Origin: Bacteroidales bacterium
GTDB lineage: Bacteria > Bacteroidota > Bacteroidia > Bacteroidales > UBA3824
Assembly (NCBI GenBank): GCA_017541145.1
Contig: JAFXZT010000154.1
Coordinates: 1-64,000, forward strand
Length of the DNA stretch: 64,000 bases
Direction of reading: 5' to 3'
Part shown: positions 32,232-41,141 of the stretch, one piece after another
How the letters are laid out: every line of letters begins with the position of its first letter
Numbering within the stretch: position 1 is the first letter of the stretch
Notes under the pieces: generated by a model
What the model was told of the DNA's origin: nothing
The model's input: only the letters and a program-made list of their open reading frames with translations
Database searches by the model: none
Made by a program: the position numbers and the translations under genes

Positions 32232-33383
32232 TTGAAACCATTTTTTTTAATCATACTATTAATATTTGCTCTAAAATCCGCTGCACAATTTTCCATTATT
32301 ACAAATGGAGAAAGTCAGAGTGTTGGTGCGGTAGAATACGATTCTGTTACAAATACTGTAATTTTTGAGGCGTCAAAAGATTCTTTGAATACCACTAAAG
32401 TTTGGTTCAATTTTGGAATTACCGGATTCAGACGCGATACCGTGCTGAGTATCAGAGCTTTTTTTGATAACAAGTTTCATGCTCCGACATATCCTGTTTA
32501 TCATTGTGGCAACGGAAATTGGTCGCGAGTAAAAAATGTGGAGCCGGGTAGAAATTTCAAAGTTATTATTTCTGCGATTTCTGATACAGTTTTCATTGCT
32601 TCCGGTTATCCGTATTCTCTCAAAAATTTTAACGATTTTATTACAAAACATCACCAATCCGATTATTTTCCGCAAATAGATACTATTACGGTTTCAAAAC
32701 TTGGTTATCCTATTACGATGCTGACTTTCAGTCCGAAACGTACAAATAAACGTACAAAATTGATTTGGATTATATGTCGGCAACATGCTTTTGAATCTAC
32801 TGCAAGTTGGGTTTTGGAAGGGATGTTAGGAAGTTTGCTCGATGACAAATCTATAAAAAAAGTTCACAAAAAATATATTTTCAAAGTAGTTCCATTTGTT
32901 GACATCGATAATGTTCAGTTGGGGCAAACCGGCAGGATGTCAAAACCGAAAGACTACAATCGTGATTGGAATTCGCCGATTCATCATGAAATAAAAGCCG
33001 TAGAAGATGAAATCTTCAAAAGCGCAAAACTTTATAATTATTACATGTTTTGGGATGTTCACGGAACATTTCCCGGCGGCGAACTTCGCAACAATTTTTC
33101 ATATTTTGACATCTATAATTACGGTGAAAAATCTCGCAGATTGAAAAATTATTGGTCAGAATTTTATAAATTTTGTTACTATCATCCGATTCCGGTTCCC
33201 GATTCCAAAAAAAGTTACGAGGGTTTGACTGCCGATTGGTGGAACGAAATACATTTCCCTGATTTGGAATTTGTTACAACTCTTGAAATCGATTGGACTA
33301 TCAATCCGCGAAACGGTTTTTATACGCCGGAAGATTTTTATGAAATCGGGCAAAATATGATTCGTGCGTTGAAAAAATACTAA
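32232..33383 (+). CDS. secreted M14-family metallocarboxypeptidase, TTG start
   Basis: 383 residues, with a signal peptide ending near residue 19 (SAAQ). The zinc set is present: H185 and E188 in RQHAFESTASWV, H277 in FWDVHGTF; the general base is E352 in TTLEIDW. NRDWNS is the Arg-containing substrate loop. The domain before it (about 20-130) is a beta sandwich, as in the cytosolic-carboxypeptidase-like branch of M14. No T9SS tag is seen, so it is probably periplasmic. The frame upstream of TTG 32232 is closed by TAA at 32223-32225 and no ATG precedes the signal peptide, so TTG is the start. TATATTTG at 32196-32203 is a likely -7 element. Confidence 0.85.
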   Translation: MKPFFLIILLIFALKSAAQFSIITNGESQSVGAVEYDSVTNTVIFEASKDSLNTTKVWFNFGITGFRRDTVLSIRAFFDNKFHAPTYPVYHCGNGNWSRVKNVEPGRNFKVIISAISDTVFIASGYPYSLKNFNDFITKHHQSDYFPQIDTITVSKLGYPITMLTFSPKRTNKRTKLIWIICRQHAFESTASWVLEGMLGSLLDDKSIKKVHKKYIFKVVPFVDIDNVQLGQTGRMSKPKDYNRDWNSPIHHEIKAVEDEIFKSAKLYNYYMFWDVHGTFPGGELRNNFSYFDIYNYGEKSRRLKNYWSEFYKFCYYHPIPVPDSKKSYEGLTADWWNEIHFPDLEFVTTLEIDWTINPRNGFYTPEDFYEIGQNMIRALKKY

Positions 33384-34093
33384 TTTTTTTCTTTCACGTA
33401 AATATTTGTTGTCGCTTCAAACATGTTGTTGCTTGTGGAATCGCTGTTGTTGAGCGCAATAAGATATTTTCTACCTTTTATCAAAAATTTTTTAACAGGC
33501 GGAATTACAACGGGTTCCAAGATATCAGAAGCCAGATAAATATTAATATCGCAGTCTTTTTTGTCCGGATAAAATGTATTTATCTGAACTTCCATATCTG
33601 AATCCAAGTTGTATTTTGCTGAGTAATCTTGAATTTCTATCTTATTGACTTCCGGTACATTAGCAGTGTAATTTCCAAGTTCGTCCGTTTCATCGAAGCT
33701 AAAAGCATTGTTTATTTTTATTCTCCAGGGCACATGCATTGTGTCGGGTTTGTTTATCAAAAATCCCGGAATCAACGCGATATTTATTTTTGTTTTTTGC
33801 GGATTGGATTTCGGTACGTACTCAATTTTTGTAGTATCGTGAAAGATATATTTATTTGGCGTTAGTTTTATTGTATCTTTCAAGATGTAATATGTACCGT
33901 ACAACGTAATTTCTCCAATCATTGAGTTGGAATACCAATAAGTAAACCTTCCGTCAGAATGAAAATTGTACATAAAACAGTCAACAGCATAATCACCGCA
34001 GTCCTGAGTTTTGTAAAACCCTGATACTTCGGCAGTTTTGCATGATACTGCAAATGTAATTACAGTTAAAAATCCAATTAATATTTTTTTCAT
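33380..34093 (-). CDS. predicted lipoprotein of unknown function
   Basis: 237 residues from the Met at 34093, which begins a lipoprotein signal peptide (MKKILIGFLTVITFAVSC, lipobox AVSC). A 21-residue extension to 34156 would overlap the preceding gene and destroy the signal, so I reject it. The body is beta-rich with a lipocalin-like or repeated beta hairpin feel (GRFTYWYSNSMIGEITLYGTYYILKDTIKLTPN), and the end has IYLASDILEPVVIPPVKKFLIKGRKYLIAL. No family recognised. Convergent with the M14 peptidase, sharing four bases at the stops; it lies 19 bases behind the DUF2807 gene and is probably cotranscribed with it. Confidence 0.65.
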   Translation of the reverse strand: MKKILIGFLTVITFAVSCKTAEVSGFYKTQDCGDYAVDCFMYNFHSDGRFTYWYSNSMIGEITLYGTYYILKDTIKLTPNKYIFHDTTKIEYVPKSNPQKTKINIALIPGFLINKPDTMHVPWRIKINNAFSFDETDELGNYTANVPEVNKIEIQDYSAKYNLDSDMEVQINTFYPDKKDCDINIYLASDILEPVVIPPVKKFLIKGRKYLIALNNSDSTSNNMFEATTNIYVKEKN

Positions 34094-34112
34094 TGTTTTT
34101 GTATCGGTTTGA

Positions 34113-34820
34113 TTATCGTTGAATAATTTTTCCCGAACCGTTGATTCTTTTTTCAAATTTTTGAGGTTTGCCGTCGTAAATCACACTTCCGCTTCCGTTG
34201 ATTTTTACGTTCAGATAATTGTCGGATTTCACATAAATACTACCGGAACCGTCGATTTTTACGCCGATTGAGTCAGCGGTAAATTTTTCAGCAAGAATAG
34301 TTCCTGAGCCTTTGGTTTTCAGTACCAAAGTTTCAGCTTTGCCGCCGAGAGTAGAACTTCCGCTGCCGTTGTTGTTAATCACGATTCTTCCGTCAGAAAT
34401 CAGATTATCGCAATCTATTCCAACCGCTCCGTTCAGTACAAATTCCAGATTATGAGTGTTATAACCGTTTGGAATTTCCACTTTTGTATTGCCGTTGATT
34501 TCTGCATGAGTTATTTTCGGAGCAGTAATTTCCACAGAAATATCAGTATCTTTCATCTTTTTGTTCGGACCAACAATTAGTCGCTCATCGATAATTTTGA
34601 CTTCAATATTTTTTATAATATTGTCGTCTGCTGTAATTTTTATTGTATTTTTTTCGCCTTGTTTCAAGGTTACTTTTTTTGCGCCCAAAATTGTAATCAT
34701 CGAGAAATCAGATATTTCTTTTATAACAGTAAGCGAATTTCCTGAACCCTCCGGCGTTTTGCAAGTCATCAACAACACACCCAAAAGAGTAAGTGCTGCT
34801 TTTATAATTCTGTTTTTCAT
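34113..34820 (-). CDS. DUF2807 (head GIN domain) lipoprotein
   Basis: 235 residues from Met 34820, which starts a lipoprotein signal (lipobox LMTC). The mature part is a right-handed beta-helix-like DUF2807 domain with the typical short repeats of Gly, Ser and Asn: NNNGSGSSTLGGKAETLVLKT, KGSGTILAEKF, KIDGSGSIYV and KINGSGSVIYDG. The reading frame continues 62 codons further upstream, but that stretch is basic, not a signal peptide, and overlaps a terminator at 34924-34965. Such proteins are common in Bacteroidota; function as adhesins is only inferred. Likely operon with the downstream lipoprotein. Confidence 0.82.
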   Translation of the reverse strand: MKNRIIKAALTLLGVLLMTCKTPEGSGNSLTVIKEISDFSMITILGAKKVTLKQGEKNTIKITADDNIIKNIEVKIIDERLIVGPNKKMKDTDISVEITAPKITHAEINGNTKVEIPNGYNTHNLEFVLNGAVGIDCDNLISDGRIVINNNGSGSSTLGGKAETLVLKTKGSGTILAEKFTADSIGVKIDGSGSIYVKSDNYLNVKINGSGSVIYDGKPQKFEKRINGSGKIIQR

Positions 34821-34923
34821 GTTAGATAGTGTTTTATTTTTAAAAAGTGTACAAAAATATAAAAAACGGAATAAACTCCGCAGTTGTCTTAGATAAAAAA
34901 CGATAAGATTTTTTAAATTTGTA

Positions 34924-34965
34924 TAAAAAAAACGTGAATCCGAAAAAAATCGGAGTTCACGTTTT
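34924..34965 (-). terminator. intrinsic terminator reading leftward
   Basis: AAAACGTGAATCCGA with TCGGAGTTCACGTTTT (one extra base). On the minus strand it ends with seven T. It could terminate the tRNA-Glu transcript a second time. Confidence 0.7.
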
Positions 34966-35066
34966 GATATGAAGGTTTTAATTTTCGGACTAATTAATAT
35001 TTGCAAATATCATATTTTCTATGCTTATGATATTGTTTTTAATTTTTTTCTGCAAAAATTTTTAGC

Positions 35067-35105
35067 AAAAAAAAAGGTTGACTCCTCATTTGGAAATCAA
35101 CCTTT
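35067..35105 (-). terminator. intrinsic terminator of tRNA-Glu
   Basis: On the minus strand AAAGGTTGA ... TCAACCTTT closes directly behind the tRNA and runs into a long T stretch (complement of the A-run at 35067-35075). Confidence 0.85.
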
Positions 35106-35106
35106 G

Positions 35107-35178
35107 TAGTCCCTACGGGAATCGAACCCGTGTTACAAGAATGAAAATCTTGCGTCCTAGCCTCTAGACGAAAGGACC
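35107..35178 (-). tRNA. tRNA-Glu (anticodon TTC)
   Basis: 72 nt on the minus strand. The acceptor GGTCCTT pairs with AGGGACT (with G-T pairs), the anticodon stem CAAGA/TCTTG encloses loop TTTTCAT giving TTC, and the T arm is CACGGGTTCGAATCCCGT. CCA is not encoded. A promoter lies 37-68 bases upstream. Confidence 0.95.
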
Positions 35179-35214
35179 ATCGTTAAAGTCATCATTTCTA
35201 TCTTTTTGACGATG

Positions 35215-35246
35215 CAAAGATAGATACTATTTTTATATCCACCAAA
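35215..35246 (-). promoter_or_regulatory. Bacteroidota-type promoter of tRNA-Glu
   Basis: On the minus strand TTTG (complement of 35243-35246), 20 bases, TATCTTTG (35215-35222). On the plus strand TAACTTTG at 35279-35286 may serve rlmD, which starts 26 bases later. Confidence 0.7.
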
Positions 35247-35311
35247 TTTTTTTTCAACTTTTTTTCAAAAAATTTCATTAACTTTGCAAAGTTTTTAAAA
35301 TTCAGATTTTT

Positions 35312-36676
35312 ATGAAACCATATTCTAAACTTACCTTGACTATTTCTGAACTCGGTGCCGATGGCGACGGAGTTGCTTTTGTGAATGCTAATTTCCCGGT
35401 TTATGTTTTCGGTACAATTCCCGGAGACGTTGTAGATGTGGAAGTTACAGAGCCGCACAAATCTTTCGCCCGCGCTAAATTGAATAAAATTCGTAAGTTT
35501 TCGAATCTTAGGGTAAAGCCGAAATGCAATTTGTTTGATGTTTGCGGAGGTTGTCAAATTCAGCAAATGGACTACAAGGCGCAATTGATTTTCAAAAATA
35601 ATAAGGTGAAAAAGAATTTGGATTCTGTTTTGTTGTCCGGCGATTATCAGATGTTTGATACTTTGGGATGCGGAAATGTTTACCGTTTTCGCAACAAGGC
35701 TTTAATTCCGTTTGCTAAAAATTCTGACGGTAAAATTGTTGCCGGTTTTTTCGCTAAAGGTTCTCACGAAATTGTTGATTGTCAGGATTGTATGATAGGA
35801 GTGGAGGAGAACCGTATTATCCAAAAAATTGTAAAAGAACATCTTATTGATTTTAATATCGAGCCTTACAACGAGGTTTTGCATCAGGGCGTTTTTCGGT
35901 ATTTGCAGATTCGTAAAGCATTTGCAACCAACGAGTTGATGGTTTCTTTGATTGTAAATTCCGATTCTATTGCCGGCGAAACTGAATTGGTAAATAAACT
36001 TGTAACGGCGTTGCCAAATATTAAAGATATTTCGATTTTGCCAAACAAGGAAAATACTAATGTAATAAAGGGTCGCGAATTTCGTTCTGTTTTCGGGAAT
36101 GGTTTTATTACTGATTTTATTGGTAAAATTAAATTCAAAATTTCGCCTTTGTCGTTTTATCAAGTTAATCCTTTGCAGACCAAAGTGCTGTATTCCAAAG
36201 CTTTGGAGTTCGCGAATCTGAGTGGCAACGAAACCGTTTTCGATCTTTATTGCGGGGTTGGTACAATTTCTCTGTTTCTCGCGAAGTCTGCAAAAAAGGT
36301 TTTCGGCGTTGAGATTATTCCTCAGGCTATCAATGATGCCAACGAAAATGCTGAAATTAACGGTATAAAAAATACTGAATTTATTTGTGGTAAAGCCGAA
36401 GAAGTAATTCCTCAACTTATTGAAAAACAACATGTAACAGCCGATGTTGTGGTTGTTGATCCGCCGCGTAAGGGTTGTGACAAATCGCTTTTGGAAACTA
36501 TTGTGATGATGAAACCTAAAACTATGGTTTATGTAAGTTGCGATAGTTCTACTTTGGCGCGAGATGTTAAAATATTGACTGACAATGGTTTTGAGTTAAC
36601 TAAAGTTCAGCCGGTTGATATGTTTCCGCATTCTGTTCATATTGAGACAGTTGCGCAATTGAAATTAAAGATGTAA
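35312..36676 (+). CDS. rlmD: 23S rRNA (uracil-C5)-methyltransferase, RlmD family
   Basis: SAM-dependent RNA m5U methyltransferase. 454 residues: an N-terminal TRAM RNA-binding domain (about 1-60), an iron-sulphur centre with cysteines C72, C78, C81 and one of C157/C160 (CNLFDVCGGCQIQQ), and a C-terminal Rossmann methyltransferase domain with FDLYCGVGTISLFLA, VVVDPPRKGC and catalytic YVSCDSSTLARD. The single m5U target could be 1939 or 747, as Bacteroidota have few such enzymes; TrmA-type tRNA modification is less likely because of the TRAM domain and iron-sulphur motif. Convergent with folC, 13 bases apart. Confidence 0.9.
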   Translation: MKPYSKLTLTISELGADGDGVAFVNANFPVYVFGTIPGDVVDVEVTEPHKSFARAKLNKIRKFSNLRVKPKCNLFDVCGGCQIQQMDYKAQLIFKNNKVKKNLDSVLLSGDYQMFDTLGCGNVYRFRNKALIPFAKNSDGKIVAGFFAKGSHEIVDCQDCMIGVEENRIIQKIVKEHLIDFNIEPYNEVLHQGVFRYLQIRKAFATNELMVSLIVNSDSIAGETELVNKLVTALPNIKDISILPNKENTNVIKGREFRSVFGNGFITDFIGKIKFKISPLSFYQVNPLQTKVLYSKALEFANLSGNETVFDLYCGVGTISLFLAKSAKKVFGVEIIPQAINDANENAEINGIKNTEFICGKAEEVIPQLIEKQHVTADVVVVDPPRKGCDKSLLETIVMMKPKTMVYVSCDSSTLARDVKILTDNGFELTKVQPVDMFPHSVHIETVAQLKLKM

Positions 36677-36689
36677 TAACGGAGTTTTT

Positions 36690-37982
36690 TTACAAAGCCT
36701 CCGCTACTACATAATTGCTGCCGCCGAGAAATATAAAATCTTCTTTTTCAGCATCCTTTTTGGCAGTGTTAAATGCTTCTTTTACAGTGTTGTAGACGTC
36801 GCCTTGAAGTCCAAATTCTGCGGCCATGTTCATAAGGTTTGCAGCCGGCAAAGCTCGTTTTGAATCCGCATTGCAGAAATAGTATTTCGCATTTTTCGGT
36901 AACATCTTCAAAATTGTGGTTACGTCTTTATCTTTTACAAATCCTATTACAATTCGTAATGTTTTGTAGGTTTGATTTTTAATTTGATTTACAGTATACT
37001 CGAAACCGGCAGGATTGTGTCCTGTGTCGCAAACAGTTAACGGATTGTTGCTTATAATTTGCCATCTTCCGTAGAAACCGGTATTTTTGTTAACATTTTC
37101 AAATCCGTCGTAAATATTTTGTGTAGAAATTTCCAGTTGTTTTTGCAGTTGTTCTATAGTTGCAAGAGTTGTTACTATATTTTTTTGTTGATAATTACCG
37201 ATTTGACCGCTTTTGATTCCGGATAGGTAAGGAGTTCCGCATTTAAAGACGTTGAAAATTTGTTTTCCGTCTTCGGTTGTTCCTCCCATTGTGGCTTGCA
37301 TCTTGTTGGATGCCAATATTATAGGCGATTCCATTTCTGATGCTTTGTCCAAAAAAACAGAATTTGTATGAGTGTCGCTTTCTCCGATTACAACCGGAAC
37401 TCCACGTTTTATTATTCCGGCTTTTTCGCGTGCGATGTCTTTCAATGTGTTTCCCAAAAACTGACAGTGGTCGAGTGCGATGTTGGTTATCGTGCTGATT
37501 ATCGGCGTAATAATATTTGTAGAATCCAATCGTCCGCCCATTCCTACTTCAATTACTGCTACATCTACTTTTTGCTCTTTGAAATATTGAAATGCCATTG
37601 TTGATGTCAGTTCAAAAAAACTCGGATGCATCGGTAAAAATTTGTCAGCGTATTTGTTAACAAAATCTTTTACATAATCTTCTTCGATTTTTTTACCGTT
37701 TACTCTTATTCGCTCTTTAAAATCAAGGATATGTGGCGAAGTAAATAATCCGGTTTTGTAGCCGGCTTCTTGAAGTATCGATGCAAGAAAATTTGACACT
37801 GAACCTTTGCCGTTGGTACCTGCGATATGTATTGTTTTGTAATTTTTGTGTGGGTAACAGAAAAATCTGTCCAACGAATTGCTTGTGTCAAGTCCCGGTT
37901 TGTACGCATCGCCACCGGTTCGCTCAAATACCGGCAATTGTTCAAACAAGAATTTTTCTGCTTCTTTGTAGGTTAAGTTCAT
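36690..37982 (-). CDS. folC: dihydrofolate synthase/folylpolyglutamate synthase
   Basis: Adds glutamate to dihydropteroate and to tetrahydrofolate. 430 residues with the Mur-ligase fold: ATP-binding loop IAGTNGKGSVSNFLASIL (about 50-67), TSPHILDFKERIRVNGK, SFFELTSTMAFQYF, VGMGGRLDSTNII and DHCQFLGNTLKDIAREKAGIIK in the central domain, and a C-terminal domain with DTGHNPAGFEYTV. The same pathway is used by the AICAR transformylase, but the genes are not linked. Single gene, head-on to rlmD. Confidence 0.94.
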   Translation of the reverse strand: MNLTYKEAEKFLFEQLPVFERTGGDAYKPGLDTSNSLDRFFCYPHKNYKTIHIAGTNGKGSVSNFLASILQEAGYKTGLFTSPHILDFKERIRVNGKKIEEDYVKDFVNKYADKFLPMHPSFFELTSTMAFQYFKEQKVDVAVIEVGMGGRLDSTNIITPIISTITNIALDHCQFLGNTLKDIAREKAGIIKRGVPVVIGESDTHTNSVFLDKASEMESPIILASNKMQATMGGTTEDGKQIFNVFKCGTPYLSGIKSGQIGNYQQKNIVTTLATIEQLQKQLEISTQNIYDGFENVNKNTGFYGRWQIISNNPLTVCDTGHNPAGFEYTVNQIKNQTYKTLRIVIGFVKDKDVTTILKMLPKNAKYYFCNADSKRALPAANLMNMAAEFGLQGDVYNTVKEAFNTAKKDAEKEDFIFLGGSNYVVAEAL

Positions 37983-38015
37983 GATTGTTTTTGGAATTTT
38001 TGTCTAAAAATAAAT

Positions 38016-38054
38016 TGAACGAATACAATTACATTTTTTCATTGTATTCGTTCA
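38016..38054 (-). terminator. intrinsic terminator of the subtilase gene
   Basis: TGAACGAATACAAT (38016-38029) pairs perfectly with ATTGTATTCGTTCA (38041-38054); on the minus strand the following bases are T-rich. Confidence 0.8.
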
Positions 38055-38088
38055 TTTAGTTTGAAAAATATGTTAAAAAAAATATATT

Positions 38089-39495
38089 TTAGTATCCTTC
38101 TTTGATTAGAATTTTGTGAGCAATTTCAAAATCAGGAATTCCGTAACCGTAATCATTGTCCGGATGGTCGTATTGAGAACCGGCAGCTTTTACAGCTTTC
38201 ATTACAGTCATAATCGGTGCTTTTGGATGTGCCTGAAGCAAACAAATGCAAGCTCCGGCCATAATCGGACCTGCAAATGAAGTTCCGCTCGCTTGTGTGA
38301 TGTGGTTTGAAGTGCCTTGTACTGCGGCTGACAGACCTTTGGCACAAACATCCGGTTTTACTCTGTTGTCGTAAGACGGACCGCGTGAACTGAAATATGC
38401 GAGATTTCTGTCCTTGTCAACTGCGCCTACTGACAATACGCTGTCAGCATCGGCTGGCGAAGTGATATAATGCCAAGGATCGTTGCCCTCGTTGCCGGCA
38501 CTGATTGTTACAAATATTCCTTTTGAAACTGCGCAATCTGCTGCTATTGAGCTAATTGCAGTGTTGCCGTCCATTTCTGAATATTTGTATGATTTGTCCG
38601 TATCATCAAATTTGTAATATCCAAGACTGCTGTGAATCAAATCAACTCCCAGACTGTCAGATACTTCTGCGGCAAATGCCCACAAAAATTCTTCGATGAT
38701 ATTTTCTGACGAACTAATTTCTGTTCTGAACAAATAAACTTGAGTTTCCGGTGCTGTTCCGATAAGTTTTCCCGGCTTGTTGCCTGTTATACAAGACAAT
38801 ACGTTCATACCGTGATTGTCAGCATTATAAACTTCAGTTCCAAAATTTGCGAAATCTCTTGTTCCGAGGATGTGACCGTCTTTTATCATTTGTTGAAAAC
38901 TTTCCCATTCCGGAACTTTGTAAAATCCGGCGTCAAAGATTGCTGCTACCATGCCTTCGCCTTTGTAACCCAAATTATGAAGCACTTGTATATTAAGCAT
39001 TTGTGCTTGATTGAGTCCGTTTCCGTAATCAAGTTTTATGGTTTTGTCAAGACTTTTTTTACTGATTTTCGGACGTTTGATTTCTTCGCGGTTCTTTGGT
39101 GCGTTTTCTATTTTTTGGCGCCAAACATAATCGTAGTCAACAAAACTAAGATTTTTCAACTTTTCTACATCTGTAGAATCGCAAATTACAACGGCACAAT
39201 TTAGCCATTTACTTGTTCCTTGAATCTTAAAACCCAAGCTTTTCAGTGAATCTACATACTGAGGATTTACAGGTAAATCGCTGTCGTTCAGTTTAATACC
39301 GAATTTTGCACGACGATCCAACGATTTTTGTGTCAAAAACTCGTTCGGACGTTCCAAACTGTAAGGAGAATTGTTTTTGTCAGTAAATTTTACTGCGTAT
39401 TTTCCCGGATATACTTTGTATTGTGCAAAAGATTGATTTGAAAATGTGCAAGCAGCTAATGCTGTTGCCAATATAATTTTACCTAAGTTTTTCAT
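38089..39495 (-). CDS. secreted S8 (subtilisin-like) serine peptidase
   Basis: 468 residues. A signal peptide ends near SFAQ (residue about 25). The propeptide-like segment runs to about 150. The catalytic Asp is in AAIFDAGF, His in NHGMNVLSCI, oxyanion Asn in ISAGNEGND and Ser in ASGTSFAGPIMAGA; the sequence around the Asp (FDAGF instead of LDTGV) is divergent but the triad is complete. It ends without a recognisable T9SS tag, so periplasmic or lipid-independent surface location is open. Overlaps the GlsB-type gene upstream by four bases (ATGA), so they are coupled. Confidence 0.88.
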   Translation of the reverse strand: MKNLGKIILATALAACTFSNQSFAQYKVYPGKYAVKFTDKNNSPYSLERPNEFLTQKSLDRRAKFGIKLNDSDLPVNPQYVDSLKSLGFKIQGTSKWLNCAVVICDSTDVEKLKNLSFVDYDYVWRQKIENAPKNREEIKRPKISKKSLDKTIKLDYGNGLNQAQMLNIQVLHNLGYKGEGMVAAIFDAGFYKVPEWESFQQMIKDGHILGTRDFANFGTEVYNADNHGMNVLSCITGNKPGKLIGTAPETQVYLFRTEISSSENIIEEFLWAFAAEVSDSLGVDLIHSSLGYYKFDDTDKSYKYSEMDGNTAISSIAADCAVSKGIFVTISAGNEGNDPWHYITSPADADSVLSVGAVDKDRNLAYFSSRGPSYDNRVKPDVCAKGLSAAVQGTSNHITQASGTSFAGPIMAGACICLLQAHPKAPIMTVMKAVKAAGSQYDHPDNDYGYGIPDFEIAHKILIKEGY

Positions 39496-39761
39496 TTTCT
39501 TAAAAAGTTAAGTACTGCTAAAATTACAATTGCTCCTATTAGGGCTTGTAGGAAAAGTCCGTACCACGCATCTGTAAAAGTGATGCCGATTTTTGGACAG
39601 AGCCATCCTGCCAACAATGCTCCTAATACGCCAACTACCATGTTGGCTATCAGACCAAAACCTTTTTCATTTTTGGTCATGAGACGTGCTGCTACATAGC
39701 CCGCCAACAAACCCAGTATTACGAATAATACCGGATGCTCCATTTCTTCTAAAGGTACCAT
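39492..39761 (-). CDS. GlsB/YeaQ/YmgE family membrane protein
   Basis: Small membrane protein (89 residues from Met 39761). Glycine-rich spans VLFVILGLLAGYVAARLM, IANMVVGVLGALLAGWL and FLQALIGAIVILAVLNFL match the transglycosylase-associated (GlsB) family, seen in stress responses. A longer reading (to 39809) adds a polar, Lys-rich N-terminus and is less likely. The stop overlaps the subtilase start by four bases. Function unknown, likely envelope stress. Confidence 0.8.
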   Translation of the reverse strand: MVPLEEMEHPVLFVILGLLAGYVAARLMTKNEKGFGLIANMVVGVLGALLAGWLCPKIGITFTDAWYGLFLQALIGAIVILAVLNFLRK

Positions 39762-39883
39762 ATTTTTTCTATTTTGTTTTTCTAATGCAAATGTATATAT
39801 ATTCTGCAAATAAAAAAAACATAATTTATACCGAAACTTCAGAATTATGATTATTTTTGCAGCTTGAATTAATATTTTTGCCT

Positions 39884-40783
39884 ATGATTACAAAACTTGA
39901 GCAATTGGTTTCTGAAGCCAAGTCTGTTGGCAAACAAAAATTGTCAGTAGCTTGTCCTTACGATTCGCATACACTTTTGGCTGTGGAAAGGGCTCGCAGT
40001 CAGGGATTTGTGGATGTAGTTCTGAATGGTGACGCACGCAAAATCAGTGCGGTTGCTGCTCAGTATGGTATTTGTTTGTCCAATTACGAAATTTTTGACA
40101 TCGCAAGTGATGATGCCGCTCTTGAAACTGCAACTCGCAAAGTTTCAGTAGGAGAGGCCTCGATTTTGATGAAGGGCTTAATTAGTTCTGAAAAATATTT
40201 GAAAGCCGTTATCAACCGCACTACCGGTTTGTTGCAACTTGGCAGTACAATCAGTCACGTCGGCGTTTTGGAAAATCCGAATCTCAACAGACTTTTGATT
40301 TTTGGTGATTCTGCTGTTTTGCCAAATCCCGATTTGCAACAGAAAATCAATATCTTGAATTCGTTGGTAAAAATGGCGAGAATTTTGGGTAACAATAATC
40401 CTAAAGTAGCTATAATTGCTGCTACAGAATTGATTTCCAATGCGATAACAGCCGGTCAAGATGCAGCAATTATTTCAAAAATGAGTGAACGCGGTCAACT
40501 CGATTGTATCGCTGACGGTCCTTTGGGTTTGGATGTCGCTATTGATGTGGAAGCGGCTGATATCAAGTCTGTTAAGGGTTCAATTCACGGAGATGCCGAT
40601 TGTTTGATTTTCCCAAATATTGAGGCGGGTAATGCTTTTTATAAAGCTAATACAAAAATTGCTAATTCTACTTTGGCGTCTGTACTTTCAGGTACAAAAG
40701 CTCCGGTCGTAATTACTTCCAGAGCTGACAGTATTTTGTCAAAGTATTATTCAATTTTGTTGGCAATTGTTTGTAAAAAATAA
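39884..40783 (+). CDS. phosphate acetyl/butyryltransferase (Ptb-like)
   Basis: Transfers an acyl group between CoA and phosphate. 299 residues from Met 39884; the frame goes nine codons further upstream to a TTG, which overlaps a promoter-like TATTTTTG. Family features: LSVACPYDSHTLLAVERA at the N-terminus, ILMKGLISSEKYLKAVI (substrate loop), VAIIAATE, DGPLGLDVAIDVEAA and CLIFPNIEAGNAFYKAN near the end. It resembles phosphate butyryltransferase more than the Pta at 29847. No butyrate kinase gene is beside it. Confidence 0.85.
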   Translation: MITKLEQLVSEAKSVGKQKLSVACPYDSHTLLAVERARSQGFVDVVLNGDARKISAVAAQYGICLSNYEIFDIASDDAALETATRKVSVGEASILMKGLISSEKYLKAVINRTTGLLQLGSTISHVGVLENPNLNRLLIFGDSAVLPNPDLQQKINILNSLVKMARILGNNNPKVAIIAATELISNAITAGQDAAIISKMSERGQLDCIADGPLGLDVAIDVEAADIKSVKGSIHGDADCLIFPNIEAGNAFYKANTKIANSTLASVLSGTKAPVVITSRADSILSKYYSILLAIVCKK

Positions 40784-40788
40784 TTTTA

Positions 40789-41124
40789 CTATTTGCAATT
40801 GTAAAACGGTTTGATAAATGTATAACAAAAACTCATGATATGGTAAAAAATCATGTAAGTTTTGTTGCTTTTGTATGTATCTAAATCAACATTATTAGTT
40901 CTGTTGCGAAAAATATGAAAAAAGTATAAGAAATTGTGTGCTCTCCATTCTGTAATCAGACTTTTTTCTGAGCGTTGTTCCAAAACATCTTTTTTACATT
41001 TACGTTTTGCTCGTAAGTAATTTAGTATCACTTTCATTTCTCTTTCGTCTTTTACTTTGTACGAGTCTACAATTTGGATGTTTTTTTCTGAGATGTTGAA
41101 TTTATAGCTGCTTGGACTTTTCAT
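40789..41124 (-). CDS. conserved-looking hypothetical protein
   Basis: 111 residues. No signal peptide and no enzyme motif. The segment EKSLITEWRAHNFLYFFHIF...NVDLD is a pattern I associate with small uncharacterised Bacteroidales proteins, and the reading frame sits 17 bases downstream of recR on the same strand, which supports a real gene. Basic in the middle (RAKRKCKKD), aromatic at the C-terminus. Convergent with the Ptb-like gene, 5 bases apart. Function unknown. Confidence 0.6.
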   Translation of the reverse strand: MKSPSSYKFNISEKNIQIVDSYKVKDEREMKVILNYLRAKRKCKKDVLEQRSEKSLITEWRAHNFLYFFHIFRNRTNNVDLDTYKSNKTYMIFYHIMSFCYTFIKPFYNCK

Positions 41125-41141
41125 TTTGTTTAGATTTATGT

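Noticed and set aside
34821..35006. 62-codon N-terminal extension of the DUF2807 lipoprotein
   Set aside because: It overlaps a terminator hairpin and would bury the lipoprotein signal peptide that starts at 34820.
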